From Fasciolopsis buskii (Eukaryota > Platyhelminthes > Trematoda > Plagiorchiida > Fasciolidae): 64,000 bases of DNA. Of this stretch, positions 1 to 12,789 are shown piece by piece. Made by a program: the position numbers and the translations under genes. The notes below the pieces were generated by a model. The model was not told the origin of the DNA and searched no databases. It saw only the letters and a list, made by a program, of their open reading frames with translations. The stretch covers positions 131,155 to 195,154 of the forward strand of contig LUCM01006582.1 in the NCBI GenBank assembly GCA_008360955.1, read 5' to 3'. Each line of letters opens with the position of its first letter. The stretch's first letter is position 1.

Positions 1-3000
1 GATTCGGTAATCGACTATACACGCACTGTCTATACACCTCAGATTGATTCAGGCCCCCTCACAGACGACCTTTTAAACATGATTTAGGGAACATTCTGCG
101 TGAGCTAACTGCACACACCAGAGTGAATATATGGCGGATAAGACATTCGAAGCTTTACGACAGCTAAAGAACTAACAGTATTTAGTAATGACGCTGTATA
201 TGTAACGGGAAGTTACAAGTCATCTAGACCCGACAAAAGCAATATAACAAACGCGAGTTTACTAAAACTATGACCATTTAGAGAAATACTCGTTTTCGAC
301 TTCAAACCTTTTGTGCTCATTATCCTCACTATTCTGCGGTTCGCACAAAACACTACAACATGTGCAATGTCATCTCCATCGAGAATTCTGCGAAGTCTTC
401 GGAAGTACGTATTCCGTGAATCCGCACCAGGGTTACTTGTCAAATTAAATTCCCGCTAACAAATCGATGCTAACTGCCGAGCGGTTCGCGCTGATTCATA
501 GAACACCTGTGCTGTTCCACAGGGATTACCTAATGTAATGAAACATTTATCACGAAAAAATGTGGACGGGCAAAGAACGCGGTGCGGTTTGAGAACTGTT
601 GGTCGATCCGAAAAATCCAATATGCCTTTTTCAAATGAGATTTCGAGCGACTGCGTTTTGTCTAACAGATGAGATCGCCAAATCCGCATAACTAATACAC
701 ACATTTTAGGATTTTCGGGCATGATTAATGTTCACGAAATTTATCAATAAAATCCGTAAGGATTTGAAGTACTTAGGCAAACTGGGCATTTGCAGATGTT
801 GCATACTTCTCGGCTCTAAAGTTATTTAATTTGATACATCAATAATTCACAATTGGAACGCTTACAAATTATGCTCGTTCGCAGAAAACGGACCATTTTA
901 GTGAAATCTTAACAGATATGCATGAAAGAGTACACGGTCATGAACTGGTCTAAGAAAGTAACACCATACAGTGAAACTCCATGTTCAAATGCAAGCATCT
1001 AAAATGGTTGTTAAGATATACTTTTCAGAGTTATTCTGCTTACAAATTGTATTGCATGCAAGTCACCTTTTATACCCGAAGCAGCCCGAATTGAGAACAC
1101 CGGATTCAAGGAACAATCGGAAATAATCCGCGGAGACAAAGCGCATTCAAAACCTCATGCCAGAATTTTTTTTACCATCTGTATAAGAAACAAGGTGATG
1201 GCGCCCGAAAATGTGTGGATTGCTTCCGCTTCGATTTATTTTTCACAAAAGTTGTACAACAAGCCGGCTACTCTGGATGTGCGATCAAATTAGATCAAGA
1301 TAGTTCTTACTAGCAAAGCCTTTCGTATGCTGTGAGTTATCTGGACAGTATTCCAAGATAGAAAACCCTGGATTTTAGACTTTGAAATGCAAAAATGACC
1401 TAAGAAGGGGTTCAAACTCGAGAAAGTGAATTCCAGAACTCTCATTGTTGACCACCTAACTGCTACCGACATTTCACCCTGTCCAAAAAAATGATAGGCA
1501 TGACCATATTAGTCCCCCTTCGTCAAGGACCTAGACCTATTTTTCGAAATTTTGTGTCTTAGTTACCGGGTTAGTAATTTTTGTTCTCTGCTCAGTTCTG
1601 TTCAGTTTTACAAGCATTAACCTAGCACCAACGTGCTGTGGCTTTGGCTGCTTTGATTGTGCTATGATAACACCAACTACATTTTAATCGATCTGAGATG
1701 AATGAATTGCGCAACTTCAGATGTAAATGCGTACAGCCAAGTGAGTTGGTTATGGTCCTTCTGCCCTTCACTTCCATGTTCTTCAGGAATCCGCCTCCGT
1801 TTTCAGATTTTTGGATTTCAGCCATCCAGTCGCACTGATTGGTTGGTGTACACTCGACGGTGATTGGTTGTTTTGACTTGTGACCCAGGATGGAAGACAA
1901 TGACAAGAGAAGGGAATTCGTCTCCGAAACACGGAATTCAGTGATACTCCCGGGTTTTTGTGAGGAATATTTCAAGTATGATAAGCAAGTGGATGTAATA
2001 AGCGTCACTGACATCGACTTTCACATTGCACTAACTTCACTCTGTGTGGGTTAACGTTACATGTAACTGAACACACCATACAGGACTTATTCACATGGCT
2101 TGCTTGATACGTGTTTCGGGCCCAGTTCATACATCACTCCATAAACACACAACTATTTTGGGAGACACTGACTCAGATGGGGAATTATCACAACCGGAGG
2201 AGCTATCGATGGAAGAGGTCAGTTTTATCGATCAACACGAATTTGTTATTCCCCATTTGTATTTTTTTCCATCTGAACATATTTTCAAGTTCCACGGAAG
2301 TTGGCCAATTTAACAATCAACATAGGTAGCAACAGATAGAATTAAATTATTTCCATCAATTGTTTATTTGTCAACTTAGTGAAGGGAATTGAACGATGAT
2401 GTTTCAGGCCATTCAATGAAGAGAACGTCATACCAAGAAGCAGATTATGATGTTAGGTTGGACACTCCCTTTCTTAGTTTTTCTGATACTTTTTAACTGC
2501 TTGTTAATTTATCGTGCGGATTTTTTATCACTCGAAGTGTTCTTTATTTCCAGTTACTGGAAGTATGATCTCCTTAATCTAAATTAAGAAAACTTTGAGG
2601 ATATGCAACCAACTGACTACTTTCACGCCTTGGCTTTGATTGATATTTTCCGTACCAAAAGTTTACTCACTAGCTGACTACGTTTTTTGTTTGTGAATAC
2701 CATCATTTGCTAAATTTGTGGTCATTTCAGGTTGAAATAATTAACGCCCCGTCGAGCATTCCAGCTAAGGCACGGTTTTATAACTAGGAAGACATGTCCT
2801 ATGATAACAGCTCGGTGATTCCCACAAATTAACTCGTAGTAAACTTGCGCCTATCAGCCAGTGCGGATAAATTTGTTCGAAATATTATTGTCCAAAAAGG
2901 GTTTCTTCAGGCAATTCTTGTTGAGAATAAGCTCGAATTTCGTTATTTTGCCCGCAATCCAGACTAACTGGGTGGCTTTTCTTTTCGAGCCTAACGTCTC

Positions 3001-6000
3001 CTGCAATGTGTGCTACAGTCCAGATGCACGGTCATGGACTCGAAGTAAAGTGAAAACGCTGAAGTGGACTGTAGTTTACACTCTGAAGATATTTCTGCTA
3101 TTCATGTCTTGCGAGCGAATAGGACTTGGAAATCGCACTGCTGGCTTAAAATGAATTGTCTCGAATTACAGCTTTTGCAATTAGCACTTGAGCTTTACCG
3201 AATGCTGTTTGGAGGTAACGTGACCTGGGAATTCGCAAATATCTTGATTCACACATATCGGAACTATTCATTTCGTCTGAGTTCTATAAGACTTCCTTTA
3301 ACGAACATGACACGTCTGTCACTTGTTTTCCTAGTAAAAAGGGTGTAAATGCTAGAAAGGGAAGTGCATTTGGTAAGAGCAGTTAGATGAAAATGTTGCT
3401 TTAACACACGGGGAAACGGGATTTCATGTCAGCTTCGCTTTACTAAATTCTACTACGCAGATCCGGTGTCCAATACAAACTGTCTAGGCCCAAGGCGCAT
3501 CCCCAAGTGGGATGGTAAATCGCAGTGAGAGTATTCTTTGAAATGGAACTCCGAAAAAACCATTCACTTTGGCGCAAACTGTTTGATCCCTCCATATGTT
3601 ATCTTGAAGAACTCAGAAAACCTCTAAACCAATATCGAAGATGTCACTTGACGCTAACACTTAACGAAGAATCGAATAAGTCCAAGAATGTTTGAGAAAA
3701 AACGAAAATGAACCGAAATTCCATAGATACACCAGGATTACTCCAGGAAGACCGAAACACTAACGTCGACAGCCATCAACTTGGGTGAACAGACAACTTC
3801 TAAAATCAATTAGTTTCAATCCACTGCAGGTTTTTGCAACCGGCTTAATGTGCTCTGATTTTGGCTTATGCATCACGTCACAGATCATTGAAACGGGAAA
3901 CAGAAAACCAGAAGCAGTGTAGTAACAACAGGAGACTAATACGTTGAAGACGAATTCCGAATGTAAAAACATCATTGACTGCGTCAATAACAAGTAATAA
4001 AACAGAAATTCTGGCACAGCTGGGAATTCGTAGTACAATAAAAGACAGGTAGAAAACCACAAACTAGAAAAGCACGGTGAACAAGATCTCCTTTCTACCA
4101 AATGATATTTTGATTTTTCCAAACTTCCTGGTGTAAATTTTTCCCATGTTTGACAAGACATTGTGTCAAGGACAATTTGTAACCATTAGTAGTTTCAGGA
4201 CCAACAAAACATCAGTTTGCAGGTAAAAACGTTCCCTCGGTCATTTGGTTGTAAAACTTGCTTTGACAAGGACTACCCACGGTAGTCGAAAGGTTGGCAC
4301 GTTACATCTACCAACAACACTGTGCTATTAACATTATATCATTCACAATTAGTAGTTTTCTCTGATATGCGTACACGTATCTCACTGATTGGTCTTTAGT
4401 CGCATTTGACAATCTTTGACTCATACAAAAAGGCTGGAATCCCCTTACTGTTATTTCCAACTTTTTACCACAAGTGACTTATTAATTTCGTATAACAAGC
4501 TAGCTAATTGCATCATTGCGTTGGGCTGGAGAAGCACGCAACTGACGCCCGTTCGGAAACACCAATTCACACATGCGATAGCCTTGGGTTTAGGAAAACC
4601 GGTATGCTGTTGTTGTACGGGTATGTGAAAGTGTGACCGAAATCAGTCACTGTGTTGATGTGACACTTGAGCACATCCTTGACACTGATGGTCAGTAGTA
4701 TCAGCTCCAGGTTTGTGGCATTCCAGCTTCGAATAAGCGGCTTACAAATCTAGCATCTCTCGACTGGTCTAGCTTCCCTGTCGCTGTGGCTCTCTCACTC
4801 TCTCAATTAACAAATAAAAATTTAATTCTGCCGGATTCATATATAAAAGGGTAAAATTAGAATAAATATATTTGTGGATGTACTTAGATGTATGCCCATG
4901 TATTCACAGACCAAGAGCAATAACTATGGCGGTGTTTGGGATTTGCTTTTCATATTGCACGACTTTACAAAGTGCTGAATTTCTGCAAACCCTGATACAT
5001 CAGTGATGAGTTCATGAACAAAGTTACCTCAAGTGATATGTTACACTTTTGAAATAGAAAATGCATGCCATTTGTTCACGTTGTTCGTAATTCTGGCCTA
5101 AAATTTTAGGGCAATGAGCCAGATGCGAGTTAGTGGATCTCATTCTACAAAATTTGCACCATCAAATGCAATTTAGAATAGTTTTCATGAATTACATCGC
5201 TCGCATTACTCGCTGATTTTCCTCCTCTTGTTCTTCCACTTGATCTTCCTTTCATGGTAAGTGATGCACAACGCGGGGCAAACTCTATTCTATCAACGAA
5301 ATTTACTTGCCTCCTCTATTAATCCAGCTTCATCCCCCTTGTAGGTAAGGAACAAGTAAGTAGAGAAAGTCACGCGAAGCTGTTCCGGTCGAATGAATCT
5401 CCGAAACATTTTCGCGTAGCAAGGCAAAATGGTTATAACCATGGTGCAACGTTCGTTTGATTTGGCCTGACTGATCAGCATCGAAAATCGATCTAATTCT
5501 ATTGCAATCACTCATCGAGGATCATACAAAATCATTCAATTCAAGTACTCGGTACCAAGTCAGATTCTCCCCTAATTAATTTTGTCCTAGGCTCCACTAT
5601 CTTTCTTGGAAGAAGAATGCGAAGTCGGTCTCGATATCTCACTTACGTTACGAACACACAGAGTCGGTAAATCCAGCTAGGTACCTTGAATTATAACTGG
5701 TGATTTAGGTATAATTTATTGGTTTTTCGGCACACGGATTTTTGGGTGATTCACTTTAACGGATTTTGCATAAAACTATCCAAAACAATGATACGTAGAA
5801 GAATGTCTTGGAGACTGTCCTCCAGAACGGCTGGTCGTCAAACAGAGTGTCTAGAATTAGTTAAATAAAACAATGTTAATAGTAATCATTACTTTTTGCA
5901 CGCAGAGTTTTACGGCTGTTTGCGTTTATCAAGCCCTAAAGGCAACCATATTGCAATGACAACTGCAGTGGGAGATGTCAACGTCTACTTATACCTAGTG

Positions 6001-6014
6001 TAAACGTCACTTTT
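1..6014. other. No recognised gene
   Basis: AT-rich sequence with only short unsupported frames. The longest are a - strand frame of 130 codons at 1622-2014 and one of 133 codons at 3760-4161; neither shows a family motif or convincing splice context. Probably intergenic or intronic. Confidence 0.6.
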
Positions 6015-6310
6015 CGACATTGAAACTTAGTAGGCTACGCTGGTTGGAGTTGGGTCACGTGTTGCGTATGACGAACACCCGTCTACCATATCGTGCCCTA
6101 TTTTGTGTTCCAACCAAGGAATAGAAGAAGCCATGTGGAGGTCGACAGATGACGTGGCAACGCGGAATGAGAAAATGTACAGCGAAATTAGGTAAAGTAG
6201 GAGTCTCACGCCTTCGTGGTTGGGGTCCGAAAGACCCCTCAACTAGTGGGCTGGAGACAATGAGGAATATGGCAGTGAACCGTGAACAGTGGCGATCGTG
6301 TTTTCATTTT
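6015..6310 (+). mobile_element. LINE 3' end fragment (C-terminus of reverse transcriptase ORF)
   Basis: The + strand reads LKLSRLRWL, LGHVLRM in a neighbouring frame, then MTWQRGMRKCTAKLGKVGVS, RLRGWGPKDPSTSGL and ETMRNMAVNREQWRS. This is the RLRWLGHVLRM ... GWGPRD ... MA.NR.QW terminus of flatworm LINE proteins. Only the last 100 or so codons are recognisable, consistent with 5' truncation. The same domain occurs at 61625-62020. Confidence 0.85.
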
Positions 6311-8162
6311 CTACCGAATCAGAATGATTGGAAGAGTGCGTGTGTACAGTTAGACTGTGTTCCGTGTGTTGAGTACTGCATCATTCTTATCGTTTCCCGC
6401 CTGTGTTGGTCCAGTCGCTGTTCCCCTTGGATATTCACTCTTTTCATAGAAACATTTAACTGTGGGGAAGAGGCAGCGGTCAGTGAGGCTTGCCCTGCTG
6501 TTTTAACACTGAGCGATCGTGTTTTAAGCTGCTAAAAATTTGATCATTCAGTCTTTTTCGTAAAGAGTCCATGGAGTTCAGCGTTTTGAACCAAAAACAT
6601 ACGTTTGCGACGTTCACAAGTGTTTTTTTTAAATAGCTTCCCAGGGATAGGGAAAGATTGAAAAGGTTTTGGTCAAGGTCCAGATTTTCTCAACTGACGT
6701 GGCTAAACAATGCACGGTTTGTTTTAAATCCACCAGTTGATTGCTTTATGCTTCAAACACAGTGATACCCAAATTTGAAACACAGTTACTGGCAATAATG
6801 AACACTGAACCTGACACACGATTCATTGACTAAGTGACTCGGATAGGCTATAGCAGAAACGTTTGAATCATACACCGCGTCGCCGTTCTCCACCGTGGTA
6901 ATATAACCGCAAGAAAATTCATTTTCAAATGACCTAAGCCTCTCATGCTTAACTTTGGAAACTTCGTATTTGTACAACGTTATTCGTTTAAATTCTGCGA
7001 GAATTTCATTTGATAGATAAACATGATCATCGCAAAATTACGTCTGTTTTCTAACTCTGCCCCCGAACATTCTTTTCGCAGTACCAGCATTGCACGTTTT
7101 GCCACTGAGATCGCTTGCAGTCTTTCCATAAGTTTTGACTGACACGTGGCAGATGCTAAAATCCCCTGACCAGGAGCCTTGGCCAGAAAACGTGTATTTA
7201 TTTATCATGACAGTAAGTAAACTAACATCTAAATTCGTGAACCGTTCAATATTTGTCCGCCGAATCCTAGGCAACCTGTTTGGTTTGGGAGTGGCTGAAA
7301 ACCTCACAGTTTGCATTTCTGCTTTGGGTCACACCTGATAAGCAAGCCTTTCACAGTTGAGAACATATGGTGCGACTGTAAATAAATCTCTGTTCGTTGC
7401 GTGACACTTCTCGTTGGACAGGCCAAAAAGTCGTTGACATATATGTCGTTGGGCGACGGTGAAATCACTTTCAGCTGGTACATAGTACGCAACATCATCC
7501 TTGTGAAATAATCATTTTTTAATTTCATTAGTTTCTTACAAAAGAAAATGGAGAATGGAGAAAATTCACCGATGACTGTTTGCAAGCATTTTTAAATATT
7601 CTTGTGATGAGGAGCTTTTCGATTAGTGGGCAAGTTTATTCACTAACTGAAAAAGAAACTTACAAAATATTCTGACTGGACGTGCAACTTTGTACCAGCG
7701 AGGCCAAGCTGGCTACCCAAACTGAGCGTCTCTTGAATTGCTCCCCAATAACCGCGCATCTCAGCCCACGTTGTTTCTTCTCCCGGAGAAGGTGGTCATG
7801 GTGAATTGAAAGCATAAAGTCGAATTCTCGACGCTCTCAAGGGCTTGACTGAGGACTGGTAATCGGTATAGGGTATACGGCTATACCCTGATTCCAAACC
7901 AATTACGGGTGACGTATGAAGCATGAAGCTGCATAATCAGTGGCGAAGGGGCGTACTGCGCACCCAGGTTGTCTAGCCCCATCCGAAAGTCGCATGAATT
8001 GATCAGCCTGTCACCTGACTACGACGGGTTAATTGACCCGCATATCTTCCCATTGCACTTTGTGGGGTACATCTTTAGGTCACAGGCTCCTGGTAGGGTA
8101 CTCTTTGTCAAACATTTAATTCGGTTTGGACAACCCAGTGGCAGCAAGCCCACAAAGGAATC
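6311..8162. other. No recognised gene
   Basis: A + strand frame at 7135-7210 (TDTWQMLKSPDQEPWPENVY) ends at a gtaagt donor and could be an exon, but nothing else supports it. A small perfect hairpin (agggtata-cggc-tataccct) lies near 7868-7890. Confidence 0.5.
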
Positions 8163-8376
8163 ATGGATCCCGATGACGCGGAGATGGAGAATGAAAGAAC
8201 TGGTATGTGTGGTGAACTTTACGCATTTTTGCCTTTATTCTTTCCTTTTTCTCGCTCATTGTTTTCGTTCTTCCCCAGGATTCCAGAGGCACATGATCTA
8301 CATACAAATTTGTGCAAAATATTTATATGTATGCAGCATTGAGGCAACACGTGACAAGCTAACTCATGATGACTGA
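8163..8376 (+). CDS. Small two-exon candidate gene start
   Basis: Exon 1 (8163-8202) reads MDPDDAEMENERT and ends in phase 1 at donor gtatgt. A very strong acceptor follows after 76 bases (long pyrimidine run ending gttcttccccag at 8278). Exon 2 (8279 on) continues in phase: (G)FQRHMIYIQICAKYLY, then either a donor gtatgc or VCSIEATRDKLTHDD and a stop at 8374-8376. It could be a 45-residue peptide or the 5' end of a larger gene, conceivably upstream exons of the DUF389 gene since the gtatgc donor ends in phase 0 as 22827 requires. Acidic N-terminus; no family recognised. Confidence 0.35.
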
Positions 8377-11300
8377 AAATGCACTAGGGCAAACGAAGCA
8401 GAGACTGTCACAATTTTGTCCAAGTGATCTTATGTTATCACGTGGCAACCCAAATTAACTTGTAAGATTCTATTTACCACAATTCACAATCATTGAAACC
8501 GCTCATGATAACTCTACTGAACAATTTGTTGTTCAACTCATACTAAATGTATTCAAGTCTGAAATTCTCGGAACCAAATAGGTCTTCTTTTCATCCCTAT
8601 GCCAATAGTTAGTGTAATTGTGAACCAGTTTTGGCAGAATGCTATGACGATCAGCAAGCTAAAGCCAGAACAATAGTGTGGGTCACTTAACTTGTCGTCC
8701 TCATGGCAAGTATCGATTTCATGGAGGAAATGCATCTGGTAGCAGGCGGACTGCTTGCAAGGTTTGGCGGTTTTAGAGTTTGTACCCTCTAGAATTTTTT
8801 CTTCATAAAAGTGCTTTGCAAATCCAAATCAGCCTTCCACATTTCTATTTTCATTGTGAATCATGTCCACGTAGCAAGCTGGCTAAATATTACTGACATT
8901 CGGGAACGGCGTGGGTAGTATGTTTCCAAGAGTCTCATAGACGAGGAGAGAACTTGGTGGTCGAGGTTTTTAGGCTTCTCCATCAAAACATTTCGTGTCT
9001 CTGACTCCTGCATCGTGTGATGATGCATCAGTCGATTACGCTGATCTGATTCCCTGCTGTGTACGACTATGCCCCAGTTATGGTTCTCTCCACAAGAATG
9101 GTTGAAAAAATATCCCTAGGCTTTGTAATAAAGTCATGGAACTGTAAATGATTGTATAAATACATTTCTTCCAGTTCTCCTACAGTCTGCAGATGAAACG
9201 TAGTAGAATTCAAAATAACCAGCGACTGCAGTACTTGTTCGTGTCAATCGATCAGTGTAGACATGGTAACATGATATCTATGTACTTTTCAAACTATCAC
9301 TAGTATCACACTAACAGCTGTTCTCAAAATTTTACTGACCAAATAACCACGTTCTATCTGTTCAGAATAGTCTTTTAAATAACAGCCATTGCAATGTTCT
9401 GGCATCACATCGATTGCAGACTGCACAACGGTTATTTAATCACCAAGACAAAATTATTTCTTTTGCCTTGGTATTGATTTGGCTTTAATAAAATTGTCTC
9501 CTTGTTGTCTGATGTAACTAGAATTATAACTGTTTGGCCTTACCAAAGCAATGCACTGCAGTGAAATTAGTCTCCTGAATAACCCATAACCACGACTTGA
9601 TCTTCACTATTCCATTATCCGACTTAACTGGGAATAATGTTAGAATTGATCGGATTCGGCAGCAATATTGGGAATTCGACCCCTTTTCACAAGACCAAGT
9701 AAGAACACATCTTGCATATTGAAACGCAATGCATAGCTAATGGGTGTACCTTAAAGTACATACGCACAAATGTGCCTGTGTAAGAATGATGACATTTCAG
9801 ATTTATGCGAACGAGATCACCAACAGGTCAGATGGATAACATTTTCGAATAGACTTGAAGTGATTCCGAAATTACGTGGGAAATGACGCAGTGTCTGGCT
9901 AAAGTAAAATAGGGTCTGTCAGCCAAAAATCCAGTTACGAAAGAAGTGGATTTTCCATTTCAACTGATCCGCAAGACAATGCGCACAGTGTTCCTCGAAT
10001 AATGTTTTTATCAAACGTGGTTTCGCGTATAAAATGTAGGGTTTTTTCCTTACTTCATTTCGTCCATTTCCGTCCAATCCTTGTAATTCCCGATGCTGTA
10101 GTGTGGAAGTATCCTGGGTGTGAATGAGTCTTTCATAAAACTACCGTTTAGCATGAAACAGAGTGCTTCGACAAAGGTGTCATGATCGCGCCAACACCTG
10201 TAGTAGCCAAATATTTGTGAATGTCCCGATGTGTTGGAAAACTGACGAACATTTTATTTGAGATACGATGCCGCTCTAACGAACTTTCGGTGGTGCTGTC
10301 GAAACCTACTGTTCACAAAGTGAGTGGAATGAAGTTATCAAGCTACGCAAATCGCCTGAGTTATCGACCAATTTTATGGAATCAGAATATCGGCTTAGTA
10401 AAGAAACTTGATACTGGTGTAATGCAACCCAGGCTTAGGACATGAGAATGCGTACGTAAGTTCTGACACGTTTTAGCCCAAATAGAAGCGTGATTGACGA
10501 GCAGCTCTGTATCAAATAACAATATAAGGTTTGTAGCGTAGTGGTTTTTTGCGATTAATGATAAATTATGCCACCCAGAGGGAAGAAAAGTTGCTAGTGG
10601 CAGGGCCATTATCGTCGAACTGACTGATGTGATTTGCAAGACTATGGCCATTGGTCATTCGATCGTTCTTTGAGTAGGCGAACACGTGGTGCCTGGCCCT
10701 ATAGAATTCATGCCGGAAAAGATGCAGTGCAGATACGATCGATGCATGTTCTAACAAGATTAGGTAGCATTGGCTAATTTTAGTGTTTTCTAGGAATGCG
10801 CCAGAATGAGCTAGACAAGGGAGCAGATAAAATTCTGAGGCCATCTGATTTCCTAGGTCAATTAATTTACATTTATTGATTCAATATATGGCTTCGGCAG
10901 CCATATGGGAGTCTCGTTTCTTTCAGTCAATAATTACATTAAAAAGCCAGTAATGACTGGTCAGTACAACAAACCTGAACAACTGAGAATCGTCCGAGTA
11001 TATTTGTACTATTATTATCTGATCTGTAATAGATCTTCGTGGCCCAACGTAAGCAAAACAGCATTTCGGATGCGCATGAACTGAGAAAAGTTAACCAACT
11101 GAAAATCGTTTAGTATAATTACTTTAGTTTGCATTAGCGTGTTTGTGGAGGCCTAGTTAGATGCCTCTATGACGTGTGACATCGTCGACTCGGTAGAGCA
11201 GGTATGACAAATCCAACCATGGGATCTGTCTCAAAAAGAAATTGTTCTCTATTCATTCATATCAGATAGTTTTCTACTGAAAGTCGTTAAATTATTATAC

Positions 11301-12789
11301 CACTGTAAAATATGCTGTCATTTGCTTTACTGCGACTGAGTGATGGAAACTGAGTACACGAGGAAGGTGCCTTCCTGCGACGAACCAAAACATGAACGAG
11401 TCTCTTGTGATTTATCAAAAAGGTAAATCTGTTGTTGCGATTTCTCCAGCTGGACCCAAACTTGCTCCCATGGCTTTTTGCGTTCGATGCACCAGGTCAG
11501 GGTTTTCGCCAAACTACCTGATTGAGGCTTTACCATTTTGACGTACAAAACGCATTGCTAATATGGCTTCTATCCGTCAAGGCTTTCTTTCATATCACAC
11601 CGGTTGAGAACATATTTCTTCAAACGTCACATGCTTCAAAATTAGAATAACCAACAATATCGTGAAGTCAATGCTTGGATTAATCAAATGATCTTATTGT
11701 CCGCTTCGTTTATGGGTTTATTGGAAAAAATATGCCCTAAGCTGGTAGCAAGAAAAGTACAATGGAATAATCTGGAGGCTTTTTTGAAAATGGTATCAAA
11801 AATTTGTTCTACGAAACATTTTGTTTCCACTTCTCCTGCTTGCCCAACTATATTCGAGTGTCGTGCAATAGTACCGGTAGCAGTAGAGTTCTGATGTGCA
11901 CTACAATCCACGGCCTCGTGGTGTACTTAACATGCAGTTAGAAATTGGTTCGTTCAGGTCACCCACTTGCATGCGAATTTCATTCTACCCTATTTGGTCA
12001 ACTATGTCCGTGACAAGAGCAGATTTGTTCCACACGTATGTGAAACTTCACATCGAGTGTATCCGTCAACTTTTCTTTTCATTAATCAACCATGGTTTAA
12101 ATTATTCGTACCCTACCTAATTTCCTTGGTTTCTCATTCACGCTTGTGTTGTTTGCTAGAATGGACGTTGCTTAATGTGTGCATACAATAAGCTCATGTC
12201 GGTCACCGTAGGGTTTTTACCCTCAGAGAAACGGTCTAATTGGCCATTTGTGACCGCATGCACTTGCATTCCCGTGTCCTTTCTAAACTAGTGAGTCCTA
12301 TTCAGTTAGCGTTTTCGGGTCAATCATAATGGAATTATTACTGGTTGTCGATTACCTAACTAACTCGTTTCAAAACCTGTAGTCTAATGAGACCGTACCT
12401 GTCAGTAAACTAATTACACAAGAAAGTAATTCTGTTGGAATAAAATCTTGTGGGGAAATGTCCACACCAAAATGCGACCACTGCCACGGTTGCAATGTGG
12501 TACCATGATGCTGGTGTTAAGTTGTCCAAATGGAAGACTGGCTAACTGTTAGAATGCAATACTGAGATGTTTCTGTAAGCCGGCACAATATTTGTTTCAA
12601 TGGGGCAGAGAAAGAGCATCTGAAGTTTTCCTGTGTCGCGTGAATGCACTCGATTCAGTGGGTTTTGTACAACCAGTACCCTTGCACTATCGTATTGTGG
12701 TCTTAGCTTCCACCATTTACGCGAATAGAAAAAAGAGCACGAATTCGTGATGACCGACTGCAGCCTATTAGGTTGAGGAGCCATGAATA
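8377..12789. other. No recognised gene apart from the possible exon at 10262
   Basis: AT-rich, no repeat family recognised, no supported exon other than the weak candidate at 10262-10318. Confidence 0.5.
10262..10318 (+). CDS. Possible isolated exon
   Basis: An AG after a T-rich stretch (acattttatttgag) is followed by IRCRSNELSVVLSKPTVHK and a good donor gtgagt; 57 nt, phase 0 to 0. It could supply part of the missing 5' portion of the DUF389 gene, since 22827 needs a phase-0 donor. This rests on splice signals and phase alone. Confidence 0.22.
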
